Of a stretch of 64,000 bases of DNA, positions 34,628 to 45,450 are shown in pieces (position 1 is the stretch's first letter; every line of letters starts with the position of its first letter). Made by a program: the position numbers and the translations under genes. Below the pieces are notes generated by a model. That model searched no databases. It saw only the letters and a program-made list of their open reading frames with translations, and was not told where the DNA came from. Source of the DNA: Pseudomonas silesiensis (lineage in GTDB: Bacteria > Pseudomonadota > Gammaproteobacteria > Pseudomonadales > Pseudomonadaceae); the NCBI RefSeq assembly GCF_001661075.1, contig NZ_CP014870.1:4422501-4486500 (forward strand), given 5' to 3'.

Positions 34628-35017
34628 TCACCTACAATTCAACAGCATGACTGCAATCGCCATCCAAGATAGAGAAACAAGCAAGATCACTACATAAACT
34701 GTTAGAAGACGTTTTAGGTGAAGCGGAAAGTTTTCGATATCCATATAGGCCACCTCACCATAACGGATATACGCCTTTGGCCACACCACCATCGCGGCAA
34801 TTTTATTGATCAGTACGAAGCCTCCAAACCAGCTTTGCCTCCGCCACGCCGTCCCCCAAATATACATGTAGCGACTGTTTTTCATGGCTTCCATCATGGC
34901 ATCAAGATGACGGCGGCTCAGATAAAGATTGAATACAATGCTTACACAGGCCAGCAGGATTGGGCCGCCAGTAACGATGATTGCAACCCAAGGAGACCAG
35001 GAATCGATACTGGTCAT
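34628..35017 (-). CDS. Small membrane protein, probable immunity protein for the adjacent PAAR effector
   Basis: 129 residues with an N-terminal membrane helix (VAIIVTGGPILLACVSIVFNL) and a C-terminal one (LLTVYVVILLVSLSWMAIAVML). The middle carries EVAYMDIENFPLHLKRLL, matching the repeated motif of the protein encoded at 33604-34398. ATG 35017 overlaps the effector stop by ATGA, so the two are translationally coupled, the usual arrangement of a toxin and its immunity gene. A membrane location fits an effector whose C-terminus looks membrane-active. No named family is recognised. Confidence 0.65.
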   Translation of the reverse strand: MTSIDSWSPWVAIIVTGGPILLACVSIVFNLYLSRRHLDAMMEAMKNSRYMYIWGTAWRRQSWFGGFVLINKIAAMVVWPKAYIRYGEVAYMDIENFPLHLKRLLTVYVVILLVSLSWMAIAVMLLNCR

Positions 35018-36429
35018 GGCCGTTTAACTTCGAAAATTTTCTCGCCCGCGAATTCTCCCCCCCTACCGCCAAACTCGGCCCCTCCCCACGCGCCAACCCC
35101 GACCAAAGCCGCAGTACATACAACACCTCCAATGGCCGTGGTAGCGGCAAGCGCTAGGCAAATAGAACCACCAACCAGAGGAGCGCCCGCCCCTCCCGCT
35201 ATCCCACCAAAAGTTGACCCAACAAATTTTCCCCCTTCAGTAAATCTGATCCTCTCGCAAGCAGTTCCTGAGTCGCCAACACAAACCTCCTGAATGGCCA
35301 ATAGAGAAGAAACTCCACCAATGCCAATGCCGATGTAACCACCGGTGCTCATATACTTCGCTGCCCGACTGATCGTATTCACATGAGTCGCATAACCCGG
35401 TATCTGCCCCGGCGCCCCAGCCTTGTCCCAGTGGTGCACCAGGCTGCGACTGGAAATGCCGAGCGCCGTTTTCAACTTGGGGTGATCGCCCAAGGTCGTC
35501 TGGCCACGCAGGCGAGTGGAGTTGAGCAGGTGGGCATTCAGCTGCGCAAGCAAGCGTTGGCGTTCGGCGAAGAACGGTGGCGATCGCAGGTGGCCATGCT
35601 GGCGATAATTGTCCTGATGCAGGCGCTCGATGTCTTGAAGGACGTCTCGCAGGCTGGCGAGGTGTTTTTCCATTACCACCGCGCTAACGCCAAGCCAAGT
35701 CGAGATTGGGCCCGTATAACTGGCGATTTCAGCCGCGTGGCGAAACATGAAATCGGCTTCCTCCGGTGTCAGGGGATCGAGGTCAGCCTTGACCTGTTGA
35801 GCAGTCTGCATCAGCAGCGCTTCCTGATAGGTGCAGGAGGTGTTATCAGGATCGCTCAGCACGATCAGCGAACCTGCTTTGATGTCGCCTGACCGGGGGT
35901 TGAGCGCCTGAAACTTGCTCATCACGGCCGGGTCGCGCGCGGGGAATAGCGTCGCTTCCAATGCTTCGCGGGTCATGCTTTTGGGCACGACATAGAAGCC
36001 TGGTTCCTGGGGCTCTGCGCTGTTGAATACCGTTGGTGCTGGAGGGCTTGAAGGGACGAAACCAGATTGACGCGGCGCTACCGAATGCCGTGCCGCCACA
36101 GGAGAGTTCGGTTGAGCGGCGCGATGTGTGGCATTCCGCGCGGGGCGTGCTTCATTCTGATAGGTTGCCGTGAATACCGAAGGGATCAGTTGTGCTTTAC
36201 AGGGACAATTGCTGTAGCTGTCCAGCGTGCCAGCCACGTGCTTGCCATGACTGATTATGTGCGAAACGCCACCGACGATTCGATAAGTCTCGCCGTCCTC
36301 TCCACAGGTGACTCGATCGCCTTCGCGAGCATGAGCCAGGCCATACATCATGACTCTGGTATCGCCATCCAGGACTTTGCCACCGCAGGTGGTCTTGTCA
36401 TTCAAGCCAATGAAATAACCTTCATTCAT
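35014..36429 (-). CDS. PAAR-domain type VI secretion effector with LysM-like segment and glycine-rich membrane C-terminus
   Basis: 471 residues in four parts. (1) Residues ~1-88: PAAR spike-tip domain (GYFIGLNDKTTCGGKVL, REGDRVTCGEDGETYRIVGG), which caps VgrG. (2) ~89-142: Pro/Ala/Ser linker. (3) ~143-193: LysM-like fold (PGFYVVPKSMTREALEATLF .. QALNPRSGDIKAGSLIVLSD). (4) ~200-358 helical, then ~360-456 with stretches such as GYIGIGIGGVSSLL and STFGGIAGGAGAPLVGG, glycine-zipper-like and hydrophobic. Such tails are found in pore-forming or membrane-inserting toxins; no catalytic motif is visible. It is coupled by ATGA to a membrane protein gene. No vgrG or tss gene is in the window, so the locus is an orphan effector island. 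Confidence 0.8.
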   Translation of the reverse strand: MNEGYFIGLNDKTTCGGKVLDGDTRVMMYGLAHAREGDRVTCGEDGETYRIVGGVSHIISHGKHVAGTLDSYSNCPCKAQLIPSVFTATYQNEARPARNATHRAAQPNSPVAARHSVAPRQSGFVPSSPPAPTVFNSAEPQEPGFYVVPKSMTREALEATLFPARDPAVMSKFQALNPRSGDIKAGSLIVLSDPDNTSCTYQEALLMQTAQQVKADLDPLTPEEADFMFRHAAEIASYTGPISTWLGVSAVVMEKHLASLRDVLQDIERLHQDNYRQHGHLRSPPFFAERQRLLAQLNAHLLNSTRLRGQTTLGDHPKLKTALGISSRSLVHHWDKAGAPGQIPGYATHVNTISRAAKYMSTGGYIGIGIGGVSSLLAIQEVCVGDSGTACERIRFTEGGKFVGSTFGGIAGGAGAPLVGGSICLALAATTAIGGVVCTAALVGVGAWGGAEFGGRGGEFAGEKIFEVKRP

Positions 36430-36749
36430 TGATGTACTTCTCCATTTTCATGCGACTTAGCCCACGGTGTTTTCGACCGTAGATTGAGAATATTGGGCGA
36501 CGACGAATAAGACGGTGGAACGCGTGCTGAAAGCAATCCAATGGCATAGTCAAATGAACGAATAGGAATTTTCGTAATAACAAACAACCAATTTCCTACA
36601 GCGGAAGTTTCAAAATGTAACTTTTCTTTAAAATGTAAGCGCGGTGTCTGTGTTGTTTCTTTCACGAGCGAGCGCAGCCCGATGGATAGACTAAACAACG
36701 ACATCTTCCTGGACTGTGTGAAAACCCTACTGACCTGAGCGGCGCTCAA
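36426..36749 (-). CDS. Hypothetical ORF coupled to the PAAR effector (doubtful)
   Basis: The frame ends in TGA overlapping the effector ATG (ATGA, 36426-36429), a hint of real coupling. Up to 107 codons from a TTG at 36749, or 93 from ATG 36704 (MSLFSLSIGLRSL). Neither start has a well-spaced ribosome site. The product contains FETSAVGNWLFVITKIPIRSFDYAIGLL but no recognised family. Small chaperone-adaptor or DUF genes commonly precede PAAR effectors; whether this is one, a truncated remnant, or chance cannot be decided by eye. Confidence 0.3.
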   Translation of the reverse strand: MSAAQVSRVFTQSRKMSLFSLSIGLRSLVKETTQTPRLHFKEKLHFETSAVGNWLFVITKIPIRSFDYAIGLLSARVPPSYSSSPNILNLRSKTPWAKSHENGEVHQ

Positions 36750-36880
36750 AGAAATTTAAACACTCATGTTTAATCGCTTCGAAAATTACTTCGTGAAAAG
36801 CCACAACACCTTGCGGCGTTACCTACAGGTAAGACAGAATCCGCCGGCTTGTGCGTCTTGGGTATGGGTTCTATCGTTTG

Positions 36881-37029
36881 CCGGTCACTGAAAAACAGTG
36901 ATCGGGTTTGGTAGACCCGTAGCATCGACGCATAGCGTCACCCTTTACTGTCCAGTGTTTGGGCGGTGTTTTTATGGTGGCCATGCGCAGGGCTCCTTCG
37001 GGGGCGCCGGTTACGATGCCCGGTCTACC
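36881..37029. other. Hairpin-rich leader upstream of the DUF6124-like gene
   Basis: A 10-bp stem (CCGGTCACTG 36881-36890 / CAGTGATCGG 36896-36905) with an AAAAA loop is followed by GACGC-ATA-GCGTC (36927-36939). A long-range dyad GGTAGACC (36910-36917) / GGTCTACC (37022-37029) encloses ~100 nt. No coding function is apparent; it looks like a structured RNA leader or mobile palindromic element. From memory, similar sequence precedes this gene family in other P. fluorescens-group genomes. Confidence 0.45.
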
Positions 37030-37103
37030 AACCTTCGTATGGTCACCGCCTTCGTTTGGTAGCGAGGATGTGATTCCTTTTAAATAGCATCGGAGTTCCA
37101 TCT

Positions 37104-37466
37104 ATGTTCAAGGTCACACCCAATCCGCCGGACAGCGATCCGGCATCCCCGTACGAAACCCTCGAATCAAAAGAACCTCACGACACCGCCGAGCGCACCC
37201 TCGACTATCACCTAAAGCCGGACGTCCCCATCATGGAAAACCCGCGCACTCCCGGAACCATGTTCATCGTCAACCCGGAACTCGATACCGGAACCCTGCT
37301 GGCCCATGCTTGCGAGTCGCTGGCCTCGGCCAATGTCATGACGATGGATTTGGCGGACCACACGGATGGGCCCAGGCGCAATACCCTATTGGGCATCGCG
37401 CAAGTCATCATGCTGGGTGAGCTGGCGGTAAACCGGGCGCTGGATCGGCTTGACCCCATTGAATAG
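37104..37466 (+). CDS. DUF6124/DUF3077-like small Pseudomonas protein
   Basis: 120 residues, MFKVTPNPPDSDPASPYETLESK at the N-terminus and the characteristic C-terminal block TGTLLAHACESLASANVMTMDLADH .. GPRRNTLLGIAQVIMLGELAVNRALD. I recognise this as a multi-copy family found almost only in fluorescent pseudomonads, annotated as DUF6124 or DUF3077. Function unknown. The fold should be a soluble helical bundle, with no signal peptide. It is preceded by the structured leader and followed by a REP-derived repeat. Confidence 0.75.
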   Translation: MFKVTPNPPDSDPASPYETLESKEPHDTAERTLDYHLKPDVPIMENPRTPGTMFIVNPELDTGTLLAHACESLASANVMTMDLADHTDGPRRNTLLGIAQVIMLGELAVNRALDRLDPIE

Positions 37467-37534
37467 TCCCGGCCGCAATGGCTTCGACTGACTATCGGTC
37501 GCAGCGCACCATTGGCGGACTAGTCCGTGCCAAG

Positions 37535-37630
37535 GGCTGGAGAGCTTTGTGGTCCGGGATGGCCTCTTCGCTGGCAAGCCAGCTCCTACAGGGATCTGTG
37601 GTGTTCGCACCCATGGTGACGACGCAAAAC
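37535..37630 (+). repeat. Left copy of a ~96-bp direct repeat flanking the Res-Xre module
   Basis: GGCTGGAGAGCTTTGT .. CACAAAGGC-less REP core CTTCGCTGGCAAGCCAGCTC .. GGGATCTGTGGTGTT .. GACGCAAAAC. About 90% identical to 38945-39040 in the same orientation. Confidence 0.85.
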
Positions 37631-37710
37631 TGTGTTCAGTATTTGTTGTAGCACTTCATTGGCAAGCATTGGGGTTCTCAATGCTGGCCAATGAAGAGCT
37701 AGGTGCTCTC

Positions 37711-37739
37711 TGCCATTTGGCATTATAGTAAATGCCAAA
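37711..37739. promoter_or_regulatory. Palindromic operator over the Res-Xre promoter
   Basis: Perfect dyad TTTGGCATT (37716-37724) / AATGCCAAA (37731-37739) around ATAGTA. TATAGT (37724-37729) inside it can serve as the -10. An extra TGCCA at 37711-37715 makes a second overlapping TGCCA-TT-TGGCA dyad. It lies 23 nt before the antitoxin start and is a natural site for autoregulation by the Xre antitoxin. Confidence 0.65.
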
Positions 37740-37761
37740 AGTCTTAGCGCCGGAGGCTACC

Positions 37762-38331
37762 ATGAGTGCCAAGAAGAAAATCGAACCAACCGATGGGGCC
37801 CACACAAAAGTTGATCGGGTCGGTACAGCTAAATCGCGCAACGCTGAAGCGGCCTTGGCGCTTTTGAAAAACAACCAGCCTGCGGTGGCATTGACTGATA
37901 CACCTCGCGCCACACACATGGTTGCGATATTGCTCCACGGCGACGTGAGTGATGATCGTATGGAGATTTACAGGGCCGTAAGAAACGGTTTCCCGCTTCA
38001 GTCGGTGATTGACATGATTGAACACAGTGACGTTTACAAACGGTATGGCGTGCTGTCGAGGATCGTGGGCGCATCTGATCGCACGCTGGCCCGACGGTTG
38101 AAATCCCCGGAAGAAGTCTTGACCTCCGAGCAAAGCACGCGCGCACTCTATTATGCTGAGGTGTTGGAGAAGGCCACCGATGTGTTGGGCTCGCGTGAGC
38201 TGGCCGAGCAATGGATGGTCAAACCTGCTCGCGGCCTGGATGGTGAGATGCCCATTGATTTGATATCCAACTCGGTGGGTTATGAGCTGGTGACTGACTT
38301 TCTGACGCGCATCGAGTACGGGGTCTATTGA
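37762..38331 (+). CDS. Xre/MbcA/ParS-type antitoxin of a Res-Xre toxin-antitoxin pair
   Basis: 189 residues from ATG 37762 with GGAGG 8-10 nt upstream; an ATG at 37732 lies inside the operator and is not favoured. The N-terminal ~100 residues contain an HTH-like region (FPLQSVIDMIEHSDVYKRYGVLSRIVGASDRTLARRLKSPE). The C-terminal MbcA/ParS toxin-binding domain has STRALYYAEVLEKATDVLGSRELAEQWMVKPARGLDGEMPIDLISNSVGYELV. Neutralises the Res NADase and represses the operon. Its TGA shares one base with the toxin ATG (TGATG). Confidence 0.9.
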   Translation: MSAKKKIEPTDGAHTKVDRVGTAKSRNAEAALALLKNNQPAVALTDTPRATHMVAILLHGDVSDDRMEIYRAVRNGFPLQSVIDMIEHSDVYKRYGVLSRIVGASDRTLARRLKSPEEVLTSEQSTRALYYAEVLEKATDVLGSRELAEQWMVKPARGLDGEMPIDLISNSVGYELVTDFLTRIEYGVY

Positions 38332-38828
38332 TGGCTAAAGACCCTTTGAGCAGCGAGATTCACTTCTGGCGCCTTGACGCTGCTGAGTATGCCCCCACCT
38401 GGCATTTGGGTGTGGGAGCAGAAAAGGTGGGTGGACGCTGGAACCCTAAAGGCATGGCCACGGTTTATGCCAGCCTGGATGCCTCTACGGCCATTCTTGA
38501 GGTGGCCGTACACAAGGATTTCGATGCGTTGGATTGCAAGCCCCATCGCCTGACGCAGGCCCGAGTGCTGGACCCGTCGAGGATTTATGTGGTGCAGCCC
38601 GACGGTATTGCAAACCCTCATTGGTTGGTGCCCGGCACGCCTAGCCGCAGCCAGCAGCAGTTCGGTGCTGACCTGCTGAACCAGCACCCCTTTGTATTGG
38701 TGCCTTCCAGCGTGTCGCCGCATAGCTGGAATTTGCTGATGAACCCGCAAATGGCTAATGGCTTGTACGAGCTGGTGCTGCAAGAGCCTTTCGGCCTGGA
38801 TGGTCGGCTTAATAAGCCTCAAGCCTGA
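38331..38828 (+). CDS. RES-domain toxin (NAD+-degrading) of a Res-Xre pair
   Basis: 165 residues; the RES domain is named after conserved Arg, Glu and Ser. These are seen as the Arg in HFWRLDA, the Glu in STAILEVAVHKDF and the Ser in LVPSSVSPHSWNLLMN; GGRWNPKGMATVYAS is also typical. Characterised members (P. putida Res, M. tuberculosis MbcT) deplete NAD+ or ADP-ribosylate targets related to NAD metabolism, stopping growth. ATG 38331 overlaps the antitoxin stop by one base. The module is flanked by direct repeats. Confidence 0.9.
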   Translation: MAKDPLSSEIHFWRLDAAEYAPTWHLGVGAEKVGGRWNPKGMATVYASLDASTAILEVAVHKDFDALDCKPHRLTQARVLDPSRIYVVQPDGIANPHWLVPGTPSRSQQQFGADLLNQHPFVLVPSSVSPHSWNLLMNPQMANGLYELVLQEPFGLDGRLNKPQA

Positions 38829-38873
38829 AGAGCATAGTTTCCTCAAGTACCCAACCCACAGTCGATCAAAACT

Positions 38874-38899
38874 TGTGGGAGCGGGCTTGCCCGCGATGG
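38874..38899. repeat. Single REP arm
   Basis: TGTGGGAGCGGGCTTGCCCG followed by CGATGG. It lies between the toxin gene and the right flanking repeat. Confidence 0.75.
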
Positions 38900-38944
38900 C
38901 GGTGGAGCAGGCGCAGGTGGTCTGTCGTCATCGTGAGTGTTTCA

Positions 38945-39040
38945 GGCTGGAGAGCTTTGTTTCCGGGATGGCCACTTCGCTGGCAAGCCAGCTCCCACAG
39001 GGATCTGTGGTGTTAGCACCCAGTGTGACAGACGCAAAAC
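38945..39040 (+). repeat. Right copy of the ~96-bp direct repeat flanking Res-Xre
   Basis: Same sequence as 37535-37630 with about 10% differences (for example TTTGTTTCCGGG versus TTTGTGGTCCGGG). A further REP arm (CTGTAGGAGCCGGCTTGCTG) follows at 39041-39068. Confidence 0.85.
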
Positions 39041-39083
39041 CTGTAGGAGCCGGCTTGCTGGCGCAAGCGGTGGCACAGGCACA

Positions 39084-39113
39084 AACAAAAACGGCACCTT
39101 CCGGTGCCGTTCG
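39084..39113 (-). terminator. Terminator of the glp-like ABC operon
   Basis: Read leftward, ACGGCACCGGAAGGTGCCGT is followed by TTTTTG. It lies 20 nt after the substrate-binding protein stop. Confidence 0.85.
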
Positions 39114-39131
39114 TATTTCAAGGTCCAGCCG

Positions 39132-40874
<1,743 letters not shown>

Positions 40875-40922
40875 AGAGACCTCCTGTTTAGGTTTCGGAG
40901 CAACGTTGCCGATCGATTTCGA

Positions 40923-41195
40923 CTAGCCCCAACGCATCACAGCCAACAGCCACACCAGGGACACCGCGAACGCGACCCAGATGCTCCATTCGGTAGCGCC
41001 GATTACCAGCAGATGCAGGTAGGCGCTGCCGAGAAGACCGATAAACAACCGATCGCCACGGGTGGTGGCAATCGGCAAGAAACCCCGCCGAGGGACACTC
41101 GGCGAACGTAGTTCCCAGGTCGTCATGCCCACCAGGATCAAGGCAATGGCGCAGAAGAACGCCGCGGTGGGGACGGTCCAACTCATCCATTCCAT
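40923..41195 (-). CDS. glpU: DUF2160 small membrane protein (GlpU-like)
   Basis: 90 residues with three hydrophobic helices (about residues 6-23, 43-60, 64-84). DUF2160 proteins sit inside this type of ABC operon, between the permease and the binding protein, and may help assemble the transporter; the role is not established. AGGA at 41203-41206 is 7 nt before ATG 41195, with an ATG one codon earlier (41198) also possible. It starts 10 nt after the upstream permease gene. Confidence 0.8.
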   Translation of the reverse strand: MEWMSWTVPTAAFFCAIALILVGMTTWELRSPSVPRRGFLPIATTRGDRLFIGLLGSAYLHLLVIGATEWSIWVAFAVSLVWLLAVMRWG

Positions 41196-41205
41196 CATCA
41201 GTTCC

Positions 41206-42006
<801 letters not shown>

Positions 42007-42014
42007 GGCAGACC

Positions 42015-42877
<863 letters not shown>

Positions 42878-42881
<4 letters not shown>

Positions 42882-43974
42882 GGCTGCGCCTCCAGCAGGT
42901 AGTCATCGGCGTACACCATCAACCATTGCGCCGGGAAGCTGATGTACGCCGTACCTTCGGGCACCGGCTTGTCTTCGGCCAGGCGCACTTTCAGCGGCGC
43001 GCCGTCGAGGTCCAGGGTCACGATCTTGTAGGTGCCCAGGTCTTCGACGTGTACGACCCGGGCCTGCAGCGCGTCATCGAAGGGTTCGTCCCATACGTGG
43101 ACGAACTCCGGACGGATACCGACCTTCAGGGTGTGCCACTCGGACTCGGCGATGCGTTGCTGCTGTGCAGCGGACAGCGGCAAGTGAGTCGAGGCGAACC
43201 CGACACCCCCCGGTTGCGGCTTGACCTCGATCAGGTTCATGCCCGGGCTGCCGATGAAATAGCCGACAAAGGTGTGGCTCGGGCGCTCGAACAGTTCCCG
43301 CGGCGTGCCGAATTGCACGATCTGCCCGCCGTACATCACCGCGATCTTGTCGGCGAAGGTCGAGGCCTCCAGCTGATCGTGGGTCACGTAGACCATGGTG
43401 ATGTTGAACTGCTCGTGGATCTGCTTGAGCTTGCGCCGCAGCTTCCACTTCAGGTGCGGGTCGATCACCGTCAGCGGCTCATCGAAGAGGATCGCCGACA
43501 CGTCATCGCGCACCAGCCCGCGGCCCATGGAGACTTTCTGTTTCTCGTCGGCGGTGAGGTTGCGCGCCTTCTTGCTCAGCAGTGCCTGGAGGTCGAGAAC
43601 TTCGGCGATTTCCTGCACCTTGCTGTGAATCTTCGCTTCGGCCATGCCCTGGTTGCGCAGCGGGAAGGCCAGGTTGTCGTACACCGTCATGGTGTCGTAG
43701 ACCACCGGAAACTGGAACACCTGGGCGATATTGCGCTTCTCCGGGGTCAGCGCGTTGACCACTTTGCTGTCGAACAGCACCTGGCCCTGGGACGGGCTGA
43801 GCAACCCGGAAATGATGTTGAGCAAGGTCGACTTGCCGCAGCCCGAAGGCCCGAGCAAGGCGTAGGCACCGCCCTGCTCCCAGACATGGTCCATCTCGCG
43901 GATCGCGTAATCGTCGGGGCCGCTCGGCGTGCGGATGTAGCTGTGGGCGAGGTTCTGCAGGCGGATTTCGGCCA

Positions 43975-43975
<1 letters not shown>
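42878..43975 (-). CDS. glpT: ABC transporter ATPase, GlpT-like, with degenerate signature motif
   Basis: 365 residues. Walker A GPSGCGKST (42-50), Q-loop near VFQFP (87-88), Walker B AILFDEP (161-167) and H-loop YVTHDQLEA with His199 are intact. The ABC signature, normally LSGGQ, reads LTADE (140-144), followed by KQKVSMGRGLV. The C-terminal ~120 residues form a MalK-type OB domain. It forms a pair with the neighbouring GlpS-like ATPase, which has the opposite defect. One-base overlap (TGATG) with that gene. Confidence 0.85.
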
Positions 43976-45069
<1,094 letters not shown>

Positions 45070-45082
45070 GGCTCGGCCTTTT

Positions 45083-45090
45083 TTATTATT
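45083..45090 (-). promoter_or_regulatory. Crc/Hfq catabolite-repression motif in front of glpS
   Basis: AATAATAA, a perfect AANAANAA, ends 13 nt before the glpS ATG and just before the AAGG ribosome site. In Pseudomonas such motifs recruit Hfq-Crc to block translation during growth on preferred carbon sources. Confidence 0.6.
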
Positions 45091-45115
45091 GGAGTCAAGC
45101 GACCTGAGCGATAGA

Positions 45116-45130
45116 GCGAGTTTTGTGCCA
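45116..45130 (-). promoter_or_regulatory. Sigma-54 (-24/-12) promoter of the glp-like operon
   Basis: Read leftward: TGGCACAAAACTCGC. TGGCAC matches the -24 element fully and TCGC matches three of four bases of TTGC with the essential GC at -12, at correct 5-nt spacing. It lies 47 nt before the glpS ATG, facing away from the sigma-54 activator gene. Confidence 0.75.
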
Positions 45131-45184
45131 GAAAATGTAAGCCTTTGATCCGGTTTGAAAATTCCTCACAGGACGGCAGAACCG

Positions 45185-45264
45185 TGTTCATTGCTGAACA
45201 GAAATGAACAGCCTTCACTGAACATTTGAACAACCCGCCGATTGACAATGAACAATAGTGAACA
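45185..45264. promoter_or_regulatory. Cluster of TGAACA motifs, candidate upstream activator sites
   Basis: TGTTCA-TTGC-TGAACA dyad at 45185-45200, then further TGAACA at 45205, 45219, 45227, 45249 and 45259. All lie 55-135 nt upstream of the -24/-12 promoter, the normal distance for an enhancer-binding protein. Confidence 0.6.
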
Positions 45265-45290
45265 ACACTCTATGGACCGTTTCGCGCTCC

Positions 45291-45359
45291 CTGTAGGAGC
45301 CCGGCCTGGGCGAAGGCGTCCTCGGAATCGCCTTCGCCGGCAAGCCGGGCTCCTACAGG
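45291..45359. repeat. REP palindrome in the regulator/transporter spacer
   Basis: CTGTAGGAGCCCGGCCTGGG .. CAAGCCGGGCTCCTACAG with an inner GGCGAAGGC/GCCTTCGCC stem. Confidence 0.85.
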
Positions 45360-45418
45360 AAGGTGGCGTGTCAGAGACATCACACGCGAAATATGTTTTT
45401 GTGCGCAAATCCCATAAA

Positions 45419-45426
45419 AATAATAA
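45419..45426 (+). promoter_or_regulatory. Crc/Hfq motif in front of the sigma-54 activator gene
   Basis: AATAATAA within AAAAATAATAAAA, 24 nt before ATG 45451; two overlapping AANAANAA matches. Confidence 0.5.
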
Positions 45427-45450
45427 AAGCCTATTCAGAGATCGACTGCC

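Noticed and set aside
35383..35892. 169-codon plus-strand ORF inside the PAAR effector
   Set aside because: Antisense to the effector's well-defined coding frame; no start signals.
36871..37101. 76-codon minus-strand ORF upstream of the DUF6124-like gene
   Set aside because: Coincides with the hairpin-rich leader, so coding signal is likely an artefact of the palindromes.
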